From: Maribacter litopenaei | Lineage (GTDB): Bacteria > Bacteroidota > Bacteroidia > Flavobacteriales > Flavobacteriaceae | Direction of reading: 5' to 3' | DNA length: 64,000 nucleotides | Assembly: GCF_025244665.1 (NCBI RefSeq) | Contig: NZ_CP104205.1 | Span: forward strand, 248,001-312,000 | In this document: piece after piece, positions 40,555 to 49,987 of the stretch | Numbering within the stretch: position 1 is the first letter of the stretch | Layout: each line of letters starts with the position of its first letter | Made by a program: the position numbers and the translations under genes | Notes under the pieces: model-generated | What the model was told of the DNA's origin: nothing | The model's database searches: none | What the model saw: the letters and a program-made list of their open reading frames with translations, nothing else

Positions 40555-42369
40555 ATGGGTTTAGTGACCGCAAAGGAAGTGGCAAAAGCCGTTAACTTAT
40601 CCAAGTATGGCTTTGTTGGAACTTTTATTGGTTGGGTGTTGATGAAGGTCACGCGTATATCAGGGGTTAATCGTTTTTACGATAGTATTTCTCATTTACA
40701 GGGAACCGATTTTACCCAAGCGGTACTTGACCATTTTGAGATCGATTTTGAAATTCCTGAAGAAGATTTCAGAAGGTTGCCAAAAGAAGGCCCTTTCATT
40801 ACCATAAGCAACCATCCATTGGGGGCCATTGATGGGGTCCTGTTGATGAACCTAATGCTTCCCAAAAGGCCCGATTTTAAAATCATGGCCAACTTTCTTT
40901 TACAAAGAATGGCCCCTTTGGACCCTTACATTCTTCCAGTAAATCCATTTGAAGGACACAAGGACGCAAAAAGCAGTATTAGTGGTTTTAAACGAACGCT
41001 GGAGCATCTCAAAGAAGGTCACCCGTTAGGCATATTTCCCGCAGGCGAAGTATCTACCTATCGCGATGATAAACTTATAGTGGACAAACCCTGGGAAGAA
41101 GCCGCACTTAAGCTAATACGTAAGGCCGAGGTTCCGGTCGTACCCATTTATTTTCATGCAAGAAACAGCAAGCTATTTTATAGGCTTTCCAAAATGAGTG
41201 ATGTATTTAGAACGGCCATGATACCTTCTCAGCTCTTCTCTCAGCATAGCAGACCTATTAAAATAAGGATTGGTCAGCCCATATCTGTGCAAACTCAAAT
41301 GGAACAAACTACAATGGAGGAGTTCTCCGATTTATTACGAAGAAAGACCTACATTCTGTCCAATGCCTATGAAAAGGAACGGTTGATAGATCAAATTCCT
41401 ACCTCTTTAAAAATACCCAAACCACCCAAGAAAATAGCGTCGGCCATGCGAAAAGAGGTGATGCAGGGAGAAATTGAGAAGCTAAGGGAAAAGGATTGTC
41501 GGTTGCTGCAAAGTAAGAACTATGAGGTTTTTTTGGCAAAGGAAAAGGACATGCCCTTTATCCTCAAGGAAATTGGAAGGCAGCGAGAGGTTACTTTTAG
41601 GGAAATAGGGGAGGGCACCAACAATGCCATTGATCTGGATAAGTTCGATTCCTACTATTATCATCTCTTTCTTTGGGACGATACGGAAAAATGTATTGTG
41701 GGCGCTTACCGAATGGGTCTCGGGTCCGAGATTTTTCCGGAATATGGAATAGATGGTTTTTATTTACAGGATTTGTTCCGTGTAGAGCCCGAGCTTTATG
41801 GTATGATGAAGAACTCCATTGAAATGGGAAGGGCTTACATAACCAAGGAATATCAGCAAAAGCCTATGCCCCTGTTCTTACTTTGGAAAGGAATTGTTCA
41901 TACTACATTGAGACATCCGGAACATAAGTATCTTATTGGCGGAGTGAGTATTAGCAATCAGTTCTCCAATTTTTCGAAGAGCCTAATGATCGAGTTTATG
42001 AAATCCCATTATTGGGACCCATATGTGGCCCAATACATACGTCCAAAAAAGGAGTTTAAGGTGAAGCTAAAGGATGCCGACAAGGAATTTGTTTTTGACG
42101 AGACTCAGGCTGATCTGAACAAATTCGATAGGATGATAGATGAGGTGGAACCGGGAAGTCTTCGTTTACCCGTACTTATTAAAAAGTACATTAAGCAAAA
42201 CGCAAAAGTGGTCGCTTTCAACGTAGATCCACTTTTCAATAATTCTGTGGATGGTTTAATGTACATTAAAATAGCCGATTTACCCGAAAGTACGGTAAAA
42301 CCGGTCATGGAGGAATTTCAAGCAGAATTGGAACGGAAGTTGACCGAGGCACAACAGAACCACGAATAG
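40555..42369 (+). CDS. olsF: Fused acyltransferase: PlsC-like domain plus GNAT-like N-acyltransferase (OlsF type)
   Basis: A 604-residue two-domain protein. Residues about 75-290 form a lysophospholipid acyltransferase domain with SNHPLGAIDG (HX4D) and FPAGEVSTY (FPEGT equivalent). Residues about 300-520 form a hemolysin/OlsB-type N-acyltransferase (AYRMGLGSEIFPEYGIDGFY, ELYGMMKNSIEMGRAYI). The order OlsA-like then OlsB-like is that of OlsF, known to make ornithine lipids from ornithine in Serratia and Flavobacterium species. Function by analogy is therefore ornithine (or glycine/serine) lipid synthesis, though amino acid choice cannot be read here. The gene is monocistronic, convergent with the arsR-operon GNAT, and intact. 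Confidence 0.8.
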   Translation: MGLVTAKEVAKAVNLSKYGFVGTFIGWVLMKVTRISGVNRFYDSISHLQGTDFTQAVLDHFEIDFEIPEEDFRRLPKEGPFITISNHPLGAIDGVLLMNLMLPKRPDFKIMANFLLQRMAPLDPYILPVNPFEGHKDAKSSISGFKRTLEHLKEGHPLGIFPAGEVSTYRDDKLIVDKPWEEAALKLIRKAEVPVVPIYFHARNSKLFYRLSKMSDVFRTAMIPSQLFSQHSRPIKIRIGQPISVQTQMEQTTMEEFSDLLRRKTYILSNAYEKERLIDQIPTSLKIPKPPKKIASAMRKEVMQGEIEKLREKDCRLLQSKNYEVFLAKEKDMPFILKEIGRQREVTFREIGEGTNNAIDLDKFDSYYYHLFLWDDTEKCIVGAYRMGLGSEIFPEYGIDGFYLQDLFRVEPELYGMMKNSIEMGRAYITKEYQQKPMPLFLLWKGIVHTTLRHPEHKYLIGGVSISNQFSNFSKSLMIEFMKSHYWDPYVAQYIRPKKEFKVKLKDADKEFVFDETQADLNKFDRMIDEVEPGSLRLPVLIKKYIKQNAKVVAFNVDPLFNNSVDGLMYIKIADLPESTVKPVMEEFQAELERKLTEAQQNHE

Positions 42370-42370
42370 A

Positions 42371-42865
42371 CTATTCCACTCCGATTTTTGTGCTTCTTCT
42401 TTCAAAAAGGACATTATCTATCCATCGACCTTTTAAATTACCGACGCGTTCCCGTTTTCCAATTTTTCTAAATCTCAATGATTCATGGAGCTTTATACTT
42501 GCCTTATTTGATGGGAAGATTCCTGACTGTAATGTCCGGAAACCTTCCTTTTCACTTTCCAAAATCAAATGTCGTAGAAGGACTTTTCCTATCCCCAATC
42601 CTCTAAAATCTTTACCAATATAAATACTTACTTCAGCAACGCCCCTATATACATAACGATTGGATACAGGAGATAATGCAGCCCATCCAGCTATACTGTC
42701 TTTGTAAAGCCCTACAAATCTGCAATGTTTTAGGTGGGAACTGTCCCATTTGTCATATGCAGGAACTGTGGTCTCAAAGGTAGCCATACCTGTGTCAATT
42801 CCTTCTCTGTAGATAGTGGCCACTTGAGCCCAATCGGATGCGTCCATCGTTCTAATGGAAATCAT
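42371..42865 (-). CDS. GNAT acetyltransferase, phosphinothricin/arsinothricin-acetyltransferase type
   Basis: A 164-residue enzyme of the PAT (bar) family: TIYREGIDTGMATFETTVP at the N-terminus is the characteristic opening; the acetyl-CoA loop is GKDFRGLGIGKVLLRH. Members detoxify phosphinothricin, methionine sulfoximine or, for ArsN1-type proteins, arsinothricin. It is the last gene of a minus-strand unit arsR-DUF6428-GNAT, with its start 18 bp after the DUF6428 stop, which favours an arsenic-related role. Arsenate reductase and an arsenite pump are missing, so the operon is partial or divergent. The frame is intact. Confidence 0.8.
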   Translation of the reverse strand: MISIRTMDASDWAQVATIYREGIDTGMATFETTVPAYDKWDSSHLKHCRFVGLYKDSIAGWAALSPVSNRYVYRGVAEVSIYIGKDFRGLGIGKVLLRHLILESEKEGFRTLQSGIFPSNKASIKLHESLRFRKIGKRERVGNLKGRWIDNVLFERRSTKIGVE

Positions 42866-42883
42866 TGAAAGTATTTAAATAGT

Positions 42884-43370
42884 TCAACAACAACCACTGC
42901 CAGGAGCACAAGCTGAAGCAGACTCTACACTAGTTTCACGGAACACCGCATATTTCCTTGGCCTTGCAATCTGTTTTTTCTACCCCTAACGTAAAAATTA
43001 GATCCTCATTGGTAACCTGATAATCGTTAACGAACAATTGGGCCGTGTGAAAATTACTGTTGCTATATTCAAACTTTACCTCAACGTCCCTTTCCATAGG
43101 TTTTACTTTATCCACTTTTTTAAGAATAGAAAGCGCTTTGAAGGCGGACATATAGTCCTTTTTACCTATTTCCGAGGGACTCTCCCATAATTGGATGATA
43201 GTTTCTTTCCGGAAATCTGGTCTTGCCCCGCAATCAATGGAGTCAATGGTCACATTTTTTACTTCCGTGATATGATAATTGGCACCTACCAAAAGACCGG
43301 GAGCATATTCAAAAAGTAAGTTTTTACCGGAATTTCCCTCAAGGATGTTCAAAAGTTCTTTTGTTTTCAT
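42884..43370 (-). CDS. DUF6428 family protein, one frameshift
   Basis: A 161-residue protein found in Bacteroidota arsenic operons. The clean frame begins MKTKELLNILEGNSGKN (ATG 43370; an upstream TTG at 43394 would overlap arsR). The frame breaks near 42939 (minus strand CCGTGAAACTAG; CCAGAAACTAG expected), beyond which the tail reads ETSVESASACAPGSGCC to TGA. A Cys-rich C-terminus of that kind suggests metal or arsenic binding and fits the domain family. The start lies 14 bp after the arsR stop. Biochemical function is unknown to me. Confidence 0.75.
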
Positions 43371-43384
43371 ATTGTAATTTTTGT

Positions 43385-43708
43385 TTAACAGCAATTTGTT
43401 TTAGTCTTATTGAAAAAGGAGTTTAGCATTTCTTGAATGGCCGACCATTTTTTAAGATTGATACAATAGCATACCCTCTTACCTTCTATTTCCCCTGAAA
43501 TCAAATCGATACTCTTGAGTTCCTTTAAATGTTGGGAAATAGTAGGTTGGGCTAGCCCAATTTCATCCACAATATCATTACAGATACAGGCCTCCTGCTT
43601 ACTGATGTATTCTAGGATGGCAATCCTTGCTGGATTGGCCAATACTCTTAAAATAACGGCCAATTCGTTCTGCTTCTCATTAAAAATTTGTGTTTTGGTA
43701 ACTCCCAT
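43385..43708 (-). CDS. arsR: ArsR-family metalloregulator
   Basis: A winged-helix repressor of 107 residues from the ATG at 43708 (MGVTKTQIFNEKQNELAVIL). A TTG further upstream would add 29 hydrophobic residues that lie over the terminator and operator, so it was rejected. ANPARIAILEYISKQEACICND contains a Cys-x-Cys pair at the alpha-3 metal site (ELCVCDL in classical ArsR); VDEIGLAQPTISQHLKELK is the recognition helix. The C-terminal TKTNCC may add ligands. It most likely senses arsenite or antimonite and represses its own operon through the palindrome just upstream. Confidence 0.88.
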   Translation of the reverse strand: MGVTKTQIFNEKQNELAVILRVLANPARIAILEYISKQEACICNDIVDEIGLAQPTISQHLKELKSIDLISGEIEGKRVCYCINLKKWSAIQEMLNSFFNKTKTNCC

Positions 43709-43720
43709 TGTAATATTTGT

Positions 43721-43732
43721 ATATTGCAATAT
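43721..43732 (-). promoter_or_regulatory. Candidate ArsR operator
   Basis: ATATTGCAATAT, a perfect 12-bp palindrome, lies 13 bases upstream of the arsR start. A/T-rich palindromes of this length directly before arsR are typical autoregulatory sites. Confidence 0.6.
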
Positions 43733-43751
43733 TACGATAATAAATGAAAAT

Positions 43752-43779
43752 AAAAAAGCCTTTTTTAAAAAGGCCTTTA
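43752..43779 (-). terminator. Terminator after the TM2-domain gene
   Basis: On the minus strand AAAGGCCTTTTT is followed by AAAAAAGGCTTTTTT. The stem has a single-base bulge and ends in a T run. It lies 7 bases downstream of the TM2 gene stop and separates it from the arsR operon. Confidence 0.6.
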
Positions 43780-43785
43780 AATTCT

Positions 43786-44165
43786 CTAGAACCAAGGTTT
43801 TCTGCCTACTTGATAGGTGTTATAAAACTCCTCGTCGGATTTGGTCAAATAGATAATACCTTCGATAAGCCCAATGACCCAGGCTACCCATCCGGCGAGA
43901 CCACAGGTAAGGATTCCTAAAATCAATGTAGCTACTAAAAGGATAATACCTTCTTTTGTGTAGCCTAAAATAAATTTATGTATTCCGAATCCTCCCAAAA
44001 CTATGGCCGAATTCCGGCTAAGAGTTTTTTATTTTCACCTCCTACTCCCGAAAAGGCTTCCTTGGCTCCATCTGAGAATTCGTTGGCTGTCTTTTTCGCT
44101 TCATTGGCGAAATCTTTGGCAGCATCTTCTGCCTTATCTTCAAAATCTTTGTTTTCTTCTGACAT
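43786..44165 (-). CDS. TM2-domain membrane protein with charged N-terminus, one frameshift
   Basis: The ATG at 44165 begins MSEENKDFEDKAEDAAKDFA, a charged helical stretch to about residue 53. A missing base near 44008 (minus strand ATTCGGCC; ATTCTGGCC expected) hides the join to ILAIVLGGFGIHKFILG, the first TM2 helix. ATLILGILTCGLAGWVAWVI and GLIEGIIYLT follow, as in TM2 proteins, with DRDN-like turn residues replaced. The repaired length is 126 residues. The function of bacterial TM2 proteins is unknown. It lies upstream of the arsR operon but is separated by a terminator. Confidence 0.75.
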
Positions 44166-44218
44166 TGTATTGTTTTTTGGTGGTTAATTGTTGCTTAAAT
44201 GTAAAGAATAAAAGTATA

Positions 44219-44605
44219 TCACAAAAATGCTTTGTCAATAGGTTCCCATAGCTCCAGTTTATTGCCATCCGGATCCAAAATCCACCCAAATTTACCATAG
44301 GAGTATTCTTCCATTTCTCCTACTACGGTAACACCTTCTTCCTTTAAGGCCTCCAATAGCTCTGCAAGATTCTCTACCCTAAAATTCATCATAAAAGAAG
44401 ATTTACTAGGTTGAAAGTATTCGGTATCCTCTTTCATTGGGCTCCATTGGGTAGAACAGTCGTTTCCTTCTTTATCTTTCCACCAAAACGTACATCCGTA
44501 CTGATCTGTATTTAACCCTAAATGATTTTTGTACCACTCTTTTGCTTTATCTGGATCGGAAGTCTTAAAAAAGAATCCACCCAAACCTGTTACCCTATTT
44601 TTCAT
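44219..44605 (-). CDS. VOC (glyoxalase/bleomycin-resistance) family protein
   Basis: A 128-residue protein with two beta-alpha-beta-beta-beta modules: GLGGFFFKTSDPDKAKEWYK opens the first, and YGKFGWILDPDGNKLELWEP closes the second (metal-binding Glu in LELWEP). Substrate unknown; the WWKDKEGNDCSTQWSP segment resembles small lyases of this superfamily. One of three VOC genes in the window; it begins 7 bp after the DUF1801 stop, so probably co-transcribed with DUF1801 and the second VOC gene. The frame is intact. Confidence 0.8.
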   Translation of the reverse strand: MKNRVTGLGGFFFKTSDPDKAKEWYKNHLGLNTDQYGCTFWWKDKEGNDCSTQWSPMKEDTEYFQPSKSSFMMNFRVENLAELLEALKEEGVTVVGEMEEYSYGKFGWILDPDGNKLELWEPIDKAFL

Positions 44606-44612
44606 GTTTTTG

Positions 44613-45069
44613 TTATTTTTTTATGTTTTTCTCATACAGTTCAATCCATTGTTGAACCGTCATTTTACCGCTTAGTTCGGCTATTAGTTGGTAAGGTATG
44701 TCATCCATATTTTTAAAACGAATACAGCTTTTGCCCATATCCAGTTTTCGTGTACAATATTTTGGGTACTCATTGGTAAACCAATCCAAAAGTTTGGGAT
44801 CTGCATAGATTCCAGAATGATAGAGTGCCACAAAATTCTTTTGGGATGCCAAATTCATAAAGGGTAGGGGAAGCTCCGGATTTACATGATAGCCGTCTCG
44901 GATATAATGAATGGGGTATCACATAACCCAACATTCCATAACTCATCTGCTCTTCAAAACCTTCAGGGATGTTTTTTAATATGAGCTCCCTTATTTTAGA
45001 TATCACGTCTTTTCTCTCTTGTGGAAGTTGAGAGATATAGTCTTCCGGTGTTTCTGCTTCGGATTGCAT
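44613..45069 (-). CDS. DUF1801 (YdhG-like) protein, one frameshift
   Basis: Begins MQSEAETPEDYISQLPQERK, then SKIRELILKNIPEGFEEQMSY, typical of the DUF1801 domain; the C-terminal half is FMNLASQKNFVALYHSGIYA and TRKLDMGKSCIRFKNMDDI. The frame shifts near 44899 (minus strand TATCCGAGACGG; CCAGACGG gives Pro-Asp-Gly-Tyr). The repaired length is 151 residues. The domain structure is known but the function is not. It sits 1 bp after the second VOC gene and 7 bp before the first. Confidence 0.8.
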
Positions 45070-45070
45070 C

Positions 45071-45443
45071 TTAAACGTGTTGGTCTATTAAAATGGGGTT
45101 GCCATCCTGGATCTACCAATGTAATACTTGCTGAATCCGTAGTGCCTTCTTCAACCTTTCTTATAAGATTTATTCCTTTAGCTTCTAATTTTTTTTGAAT
45201 TTCACGAATGTCAGTAAACTTTTCAAGGGTATTGGCATCTGCATCCCAACCGGGATTATAGGTAAGGATGTTTTTTTCAAACATACCTTGGAAGAGTCCT
45301 ATGATGGAAGTTTCGTTTTTCAGAATCAGCCAATTCTGTTCAGTATCCCCGTGAAATACGGCGAAACCCAAGGCTTCATAAAATTCTTTGGAGGCCTTAA
45401 TATCCTTGACATTAAGGCTTACTGAAAAGTTACCTAAATTCAT
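45071..45443 (-). CDS. VOC family protein, one frameshift near the end
   Basis: MNLGNFSVSLNVKDIKASKE opens a VOC domain; WDADANTLEKFTDIREIQKK and VRKVEEGTTDSASITLVDP follow. A base is added near 45106 (minus strand GATCCAGGATGG; CCAGATGG expected), which turns VDPDGNPILIDQHV-stop into a longer false tail that would overlap the DUF1801 gene. The repaired length is 123 residues, ending at 45071. It precedes DUF1801 by 1 bp in the same unit. Substrate unknown. Confidence 0.8.
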
Positions 45444-45470
45444 TTTTGTACGATTAAGATTGATTATCCT

Positions 45471-46416
45471 TTAAACTACAAATTTATTTTTGATTTTGTC
45501 TACAACGGTCTGTGCCAGTTTGACTTTGCTTTCCACCGTCCAACCGGCCACATGGGGAGTTAAGATCACATTGTTTGCCCTTATCAAATATTCAAAAGCG
45601 TCAGGAAGTCCGTCGCCAGTGAACATATTTTCAAATGAGGATTTTTCATATTCTAGAACGTCCAATCCGGCAGCCAGCACTTTCCCTGATTTTAGAGCAG
45701 TGACCAAATCGTCAGTTTTTATACATTTTCCTCGGGCCGTGTTAATGATCCAGGATGTTCTTATGGAACTTATTCAAGAAGTCGGAATTGACCATGCCAA
45801 CTGTAGACGCCGTTTGTGGGACGTGCAGGCTTAAAACATCGGTTCGTTGATGCAATTCCATAATCCCGACCTGCCGGGCATTTTCATCCTCAACGCCTCC
45901 TTTGATATCATAACAGATTACTTCGTCCACGTCAAAACCCTTCAGTTTTTTGGCAAAGGCCTTGCCCATATTTCCATACCCTATAATTCCTACGACTTTG
46001 CCCTCCAATTCTACACCTCTGTTACCCTCACGGTCCCATTTTCCATTTCGGACTTCGGCATCGGCTTTATTCAGGTTGTTGAAAAGGGACAGTAGCATGC
46101 CTAACGCATGTTCTCCAACGGCATTACGGTTACCTTCCGGCGCGGCCGCCAAAAAGATTCCCAGGGATTTGGCATATTTCGTATCTATATTTTCCAAACC
46201 TGCACCTAAGCGTCCAATGAATTTTAGGTTCTTTGCCTTGTCCAAAAATGTAGCATCAATGGTAAACCGACTTCGTATAATGAGTCCGTCATATTCACCT
46301 ATTTTCTCTTCTATTTCTTCCTTGGTTGAAGTATAGTCCTCTTCATTTTCAAAGCCAAATTCCTTGAATTGCTCAATAATCAAGGGATGGTTTACGTCTA
46401 CATGTAATACTTTCAT
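45471..46416 (-). CDS. D-2-hydroxyacid dehydrogenase (phosphoglycerate dehydrogenase-like), one frameshift
   Basis: Has the SerA-type layout: N-terminal substrate domain (MKVLHVDVNHPLIIEQFKEF), Rossmann motif VVGIIGYGNMGKAFAKKLKG, catalytic Arg in NTARGK and His in TPHVAGWT. Likely oxidises 3-phosphoglycerate or a related 2-hydroxyacid. The frame shifts near 45752 (minus strand ATCCTGGATC; ATCTGGATC gives Ile-Trp-Ile-Ile-Asn). The repaired length is 314 residues, so the C-terminal ACT domain of long SerA is absent. serC is not adjacent, so the serine-pathway assignment is tentative. The cupin gene lies 10 bp upstream on the same strand. Confidence 0.82.
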
Positions 46417-46425
46417 AGGAACTGA

Positions 46426-46797
46426 TTATATTTTTGGATAGGCCGTTTGGGTCAATTCATGGGAGACGTTACCTGTATGTGCCGTGGTGAGTTTTTCAAA
46501 TAACAACACATGAACAACCTCATCATTTTTTGTCTTAGGGCAATGTTCCACTCCTTTTGGTACCACAATGATTTCACCCTCCTTCACTATCTCGGTTCGA
46601 TCCCTAAATTGCATGTACAGGGTACCTTTTAACACCTGAAACAATTCATCCTCGTGTTCATGGGAATGCCATACGAATTCACCCCTTACCTTTGCCAATA
46701 ATACCTGCATATCGTCAACGACCGCTATTTGATGTGGATGCCAATATTTGTCAAATAAGGATTGTTTTTCATCAAGATTGATCGTTTTCATATGCAT
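46426..46797 (-). CDS. Cupin-domain protein
   Basis: A 123-residue beta-barrel protein: WHPHQIAVVDDMQVLLAKVR, GEFVWHSHEHEDELFQVLKG (HxHxxxxE cupin motif 1) and GEIIVVPKGVEHCPK (motif 2). It binds a metal, and the family includes isomerases, dioxygenases and sugar-binding regulators; the specific activity is not evident. ATG at 46797, or 46791 (MKTINL). It overlaps the GH13 stop by TAATG and is followed 9 bp later by the dehydrogenase gene. The frame is intact. Confidence 0.8.
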   Translation of the reverse strand: MHMKTINLDEKQSLFDKYWHPHQIAVVDDMQVLLAKVRGEFVWHSHEHEDELFQVLKGTLYMQFRDRTEIVKEGEIIVVPKGVEHCPKTKNDEVVHVLLFEKLTTAHTGNVSHELTQTAYPKI

Positions 46798-48535
46798 TAC
46801 TTCAGGGTAATTATAACCGCCTGATAAGGCAATAATTCAACTTGTTTATTGGACACGCTAATGGGCTCCAAATTGTTAATCCATTCAGCTCCTAGATTCC
46901 AATTGTCAGGGATGCTCATCGTTGCAGTATCCGTTGAAAAGTTGAGCAGCACGGCTATTTTTTCATTCCCCAAAGTCCGAGTATATGCGTAAATAGTGGG
47001 ATGCTCCTTCGCTATAATTTTATAGCCCCCATATACGAGCACATCATGTTCTTTTCTAAGTTTGGTCAAAGCCTTGAAATGGTTAAGAACGGAATTTGGG
47101 TCCGTTTCTTCTAAAGCCACGTTGATTTCGGTATAGTTTTCATTGACCGGTAACCAGGGTTTGCCGCTGGTGAAATTGGCCTTGTCCGAATCATCCCATT
47201 GCATGGGGGTTCTGCCATTGTCCCTAGAAGAAAATTTTAAGTCCTTTAGGTAGGCATCGATGTCACCACCTTGGTTTACTACCTTTTTATATCCGTTTAT
47301 GGCGGCAATATCCTGATATTCCTCAATAGTATCAAAACCAATGTTGGTCATACCTAGTTCATCTCCATAGTAGCAGTAAGGTGTCCCTCTCATGCTTAAA
47401 ATAAACGTGTTCAGCAATTTTGCAGAGGGAGCACGAAATTCGGGCGAGTCATTCCCAAACCTACTTACCAAGCGCGCCTGGTCATGATTGGCGAGAAATA
47501 TGGACAGCCACCCGTCTTCTGCAAATTCCTTGTCCCACTTTGAAAAAACCTCTTTTAACGTGGAAAGTTCATAGCCATCAGATTTTGCAATATCCACCCC
47601 TTCAAAGGCATAGGCCATATTCAGCTCATTGCGGTCAGCATCCACTAATTTATGGGCATCGTCAAAATTTCTTCCGGCACCTTCGGATACAGACATTACA
47701 TCGTACTTGCTAAAAACCTCCTCGTTCATTTCCTTCAGATAGGTATGCAATCCGTCCTGCATGGCATAATACTGGATAAAGTTTTTTTCTAGGTCATCAT
47801 CGATGGCAGGGAATGTGGTATCCTTTGCTGCGAATTGAAAAGCATCCAATCTAAACCCATCCACCCCTTTTTCTGCCCAAAACTTCATAATATCGTATAC
47901 TTCTTTTCTCACTTTGGGGTTTTCCCAGTTGAGGTCCGGCTGTTTTACGGAGAAGTAATGCAGGTAGTACGCATCTGTAATGGAATCATATCTCCAAGCC
48001 TCCCCTTTTTCATCGAATAGGCTATACCTATAATTAGGTTTGCCTTTTTCAGCAGGCCACCAATGGTAATAGTCCCTGTACGGATTGTCCCTGGAGCTTC
48101 GGATTGCTTGAACCATTCATGTTCATCACTACTATGGTTCACTACCACATCCATGATGAGCTTGATGTCCCGCTCATGCATACCTTGAAACATGGCATCA
48201 AAGTCCTCCATAGTGCCAAAGTCCGTCATGATATTCCTGTAGTCGCTCACATCGTACCCATTATCATCGTTTGGCGAGCTATATATTGGGTTCAACCGGA
48301 CGGCCGTAACGCCCGGACTTTTTATGTAATCCAATTTTTCGATGATACCCTTAAGATCGCCTATGCCGTCTCCATCGGTATCCTTAAAACTTCTTGGATA
48401 AATTTGATATATGATGGACTCCTTCCACCACTTTTTATCCAATTCCATAGGTTCTTTTTTGGGTTCTTGAGTTTTTTCTTGACAGCCTATAAGTATTAAA
48501 GCTACAAGGATGATTAGTTGATGAAATCGTTTCAT
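46797..48535 (-). CDS. Lipoprotein alpha-glucosidase, GH13 family, one frameshift
   Basis: Lipoprotein signal ending LILIGC (Cys at about 18), then a GH13 barrel: IYQIYPRSFKDTDGDGIGD at the start, NHSSDEHEWF, VDGFRLDAFQF (catalytic Asp), SVSEGAG (acid Glu) and ANHDQARL. It resembles oligo-1,6-glucosidase or alpha-glucosidase. The frame breaks near 48099 (plus strand CTTCGG; CTTCTGG restores QSRSSRDNP). Two odd residues, KSPG and AVRLNP, where relatives have Leu and Trp, fall on CCGGA (48313 and 48296); CCAGA would restore both, so these look like substitution errors. The repaired length is 579 residues. It probably degrades maltooligosaccharides at the cell surface. Confidence 0.88.
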
Positions 48536-48630
48536 TTTAGTGTTCTGATGAGTTGGTAATGGTTATTTTGAAGCATACTTTCTTCAATTTAAGAATAAAA
48601 TGGAGTCCGATAAAACCCAGTAACTAATAT

Positions 48631-49987
48631 TTAAATTCCAAGGATTAATTTGGCAATCATAAAATAAATGAGAATACCAAAAATATCATTGCTGGTGGTA
48701 ATGAACGGACCCGTTGCAATGGCAGGGTCTATCCCTCTTTTGTGAAGAAATAAGGGGACAAAAGTACCTATCAATCCCGCCACGATGATTACGGCTATCA
48801 AGGAAATAGAGATGGCAAAGGAGATATTCATCTTTCCTTCATAAGACCGAGACGAAAATGAAGAGCAAAATAGCCAATATAATTCCGTTCAAAGTGGCCA
48901 GTAGCATTTCTTTGATTAACCGGTTGCTGATACTTCCTTTTAAATCGTCATTGGCAAGTCCTTGTACGATTATGGCACTGGATTGAACTCCCACGTTTCC
49001 CGCCATGGCGGCAATCAACGGGGTAAAAAAGAATATAATGAACTGTTCCTGTTTAAAATCTTCCTCAAAACCACCCATGATCATGAAAGCCCCAATACCA
49101 CCAATGAGTCCAAGGATTAACCATGGTAACCTGGCCCTTGTAAGGTCTAAAATACTATCGTCCGCTTCCACATCTTGCGAGATACCTGCGGCCATTTGAT
49201 AGTCCTTGTCCGCTTCTTCCCGTATCACATCCACAATATCATCAATTGTAATACGCCCTACCAACCTACCAATTTCATCAACCACGGGAATGGCTTCCAA
49301 ATCGTATTTTGACATAATCTTGGCTACCTCTTCCGGCTTTTCATTTACATTGACGGAGTCTACCTTGGGAATATAAACGTCCTTGATATGGGTTTTTGTA
49401 GAGGTGGTCAACAAATCCTTGAGCGATAGTCTTCCAATAAGCTTGTCTTCTTCATCAACTACATAGATGGAATGAACCCGTGTTACATTTTCGGCCTGGG
49501 CCCTCATTTCCTTTACGCAGGTCAGGACATTCCAATTTTCCCTGACTTTTACCAACTCCTTGGCCATAAGCCCACCTGCGGAATACTCGTCATAGCGGAG
49601 TAGGTCAACAATGTCCTTGGCATGTTCGCGGTCCTCTATTTCGGATATAACTTTTTGGATCATTTCCTGCGGAAGCTCCCCGATGATATCGGCCGCATCG
49701 TCCGTATCCAATTCAGCCAATTCTTCCGCAATTTCCTTGGAAGAAAGATTTCTAAGTATGGCCTCCCTAACATCCTCGTCCAATTCCGTGAGTACATCGG
49801 ACGTTTTATGGCTATCGAGAAGTTTTATAAGATAAGTGGCCTCATCTTCATTTAATTCATTGATGATTTCTGCAACATCCGCATAATGCACATCTTCCAA
49901 CAAAGTAGTTAAGTCACTATCCCTTTGGTTTTCAATGAGCTCTTCGATCTGAGCAATGAGTTCCTCTGTGAGTTTAAACGGTGTCAT
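48631..49987 (-). CDS. mgtE: MgtE-type magnesium transporter, one frameshift
   Basis: N-terminal acidic helical domain ([20 protein letters not shown]) senses Mg; two CBS domains follow ([40 protein letters not shown]) and five C-terminal membrane helices with [18 protein letters not shown]. The frame breaks near 48848 (minus strand GTCTCGGTCT; GTCTGGTCT restores Val-Trp-Ser-Tyr-Glu), after which [20 protein letters not shown] and the last helix follow. The repaired length is 451 residues, the family norm. It overlaps rsmA by 14 bases, so the two are translationally linked. Confidence 0.92.
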
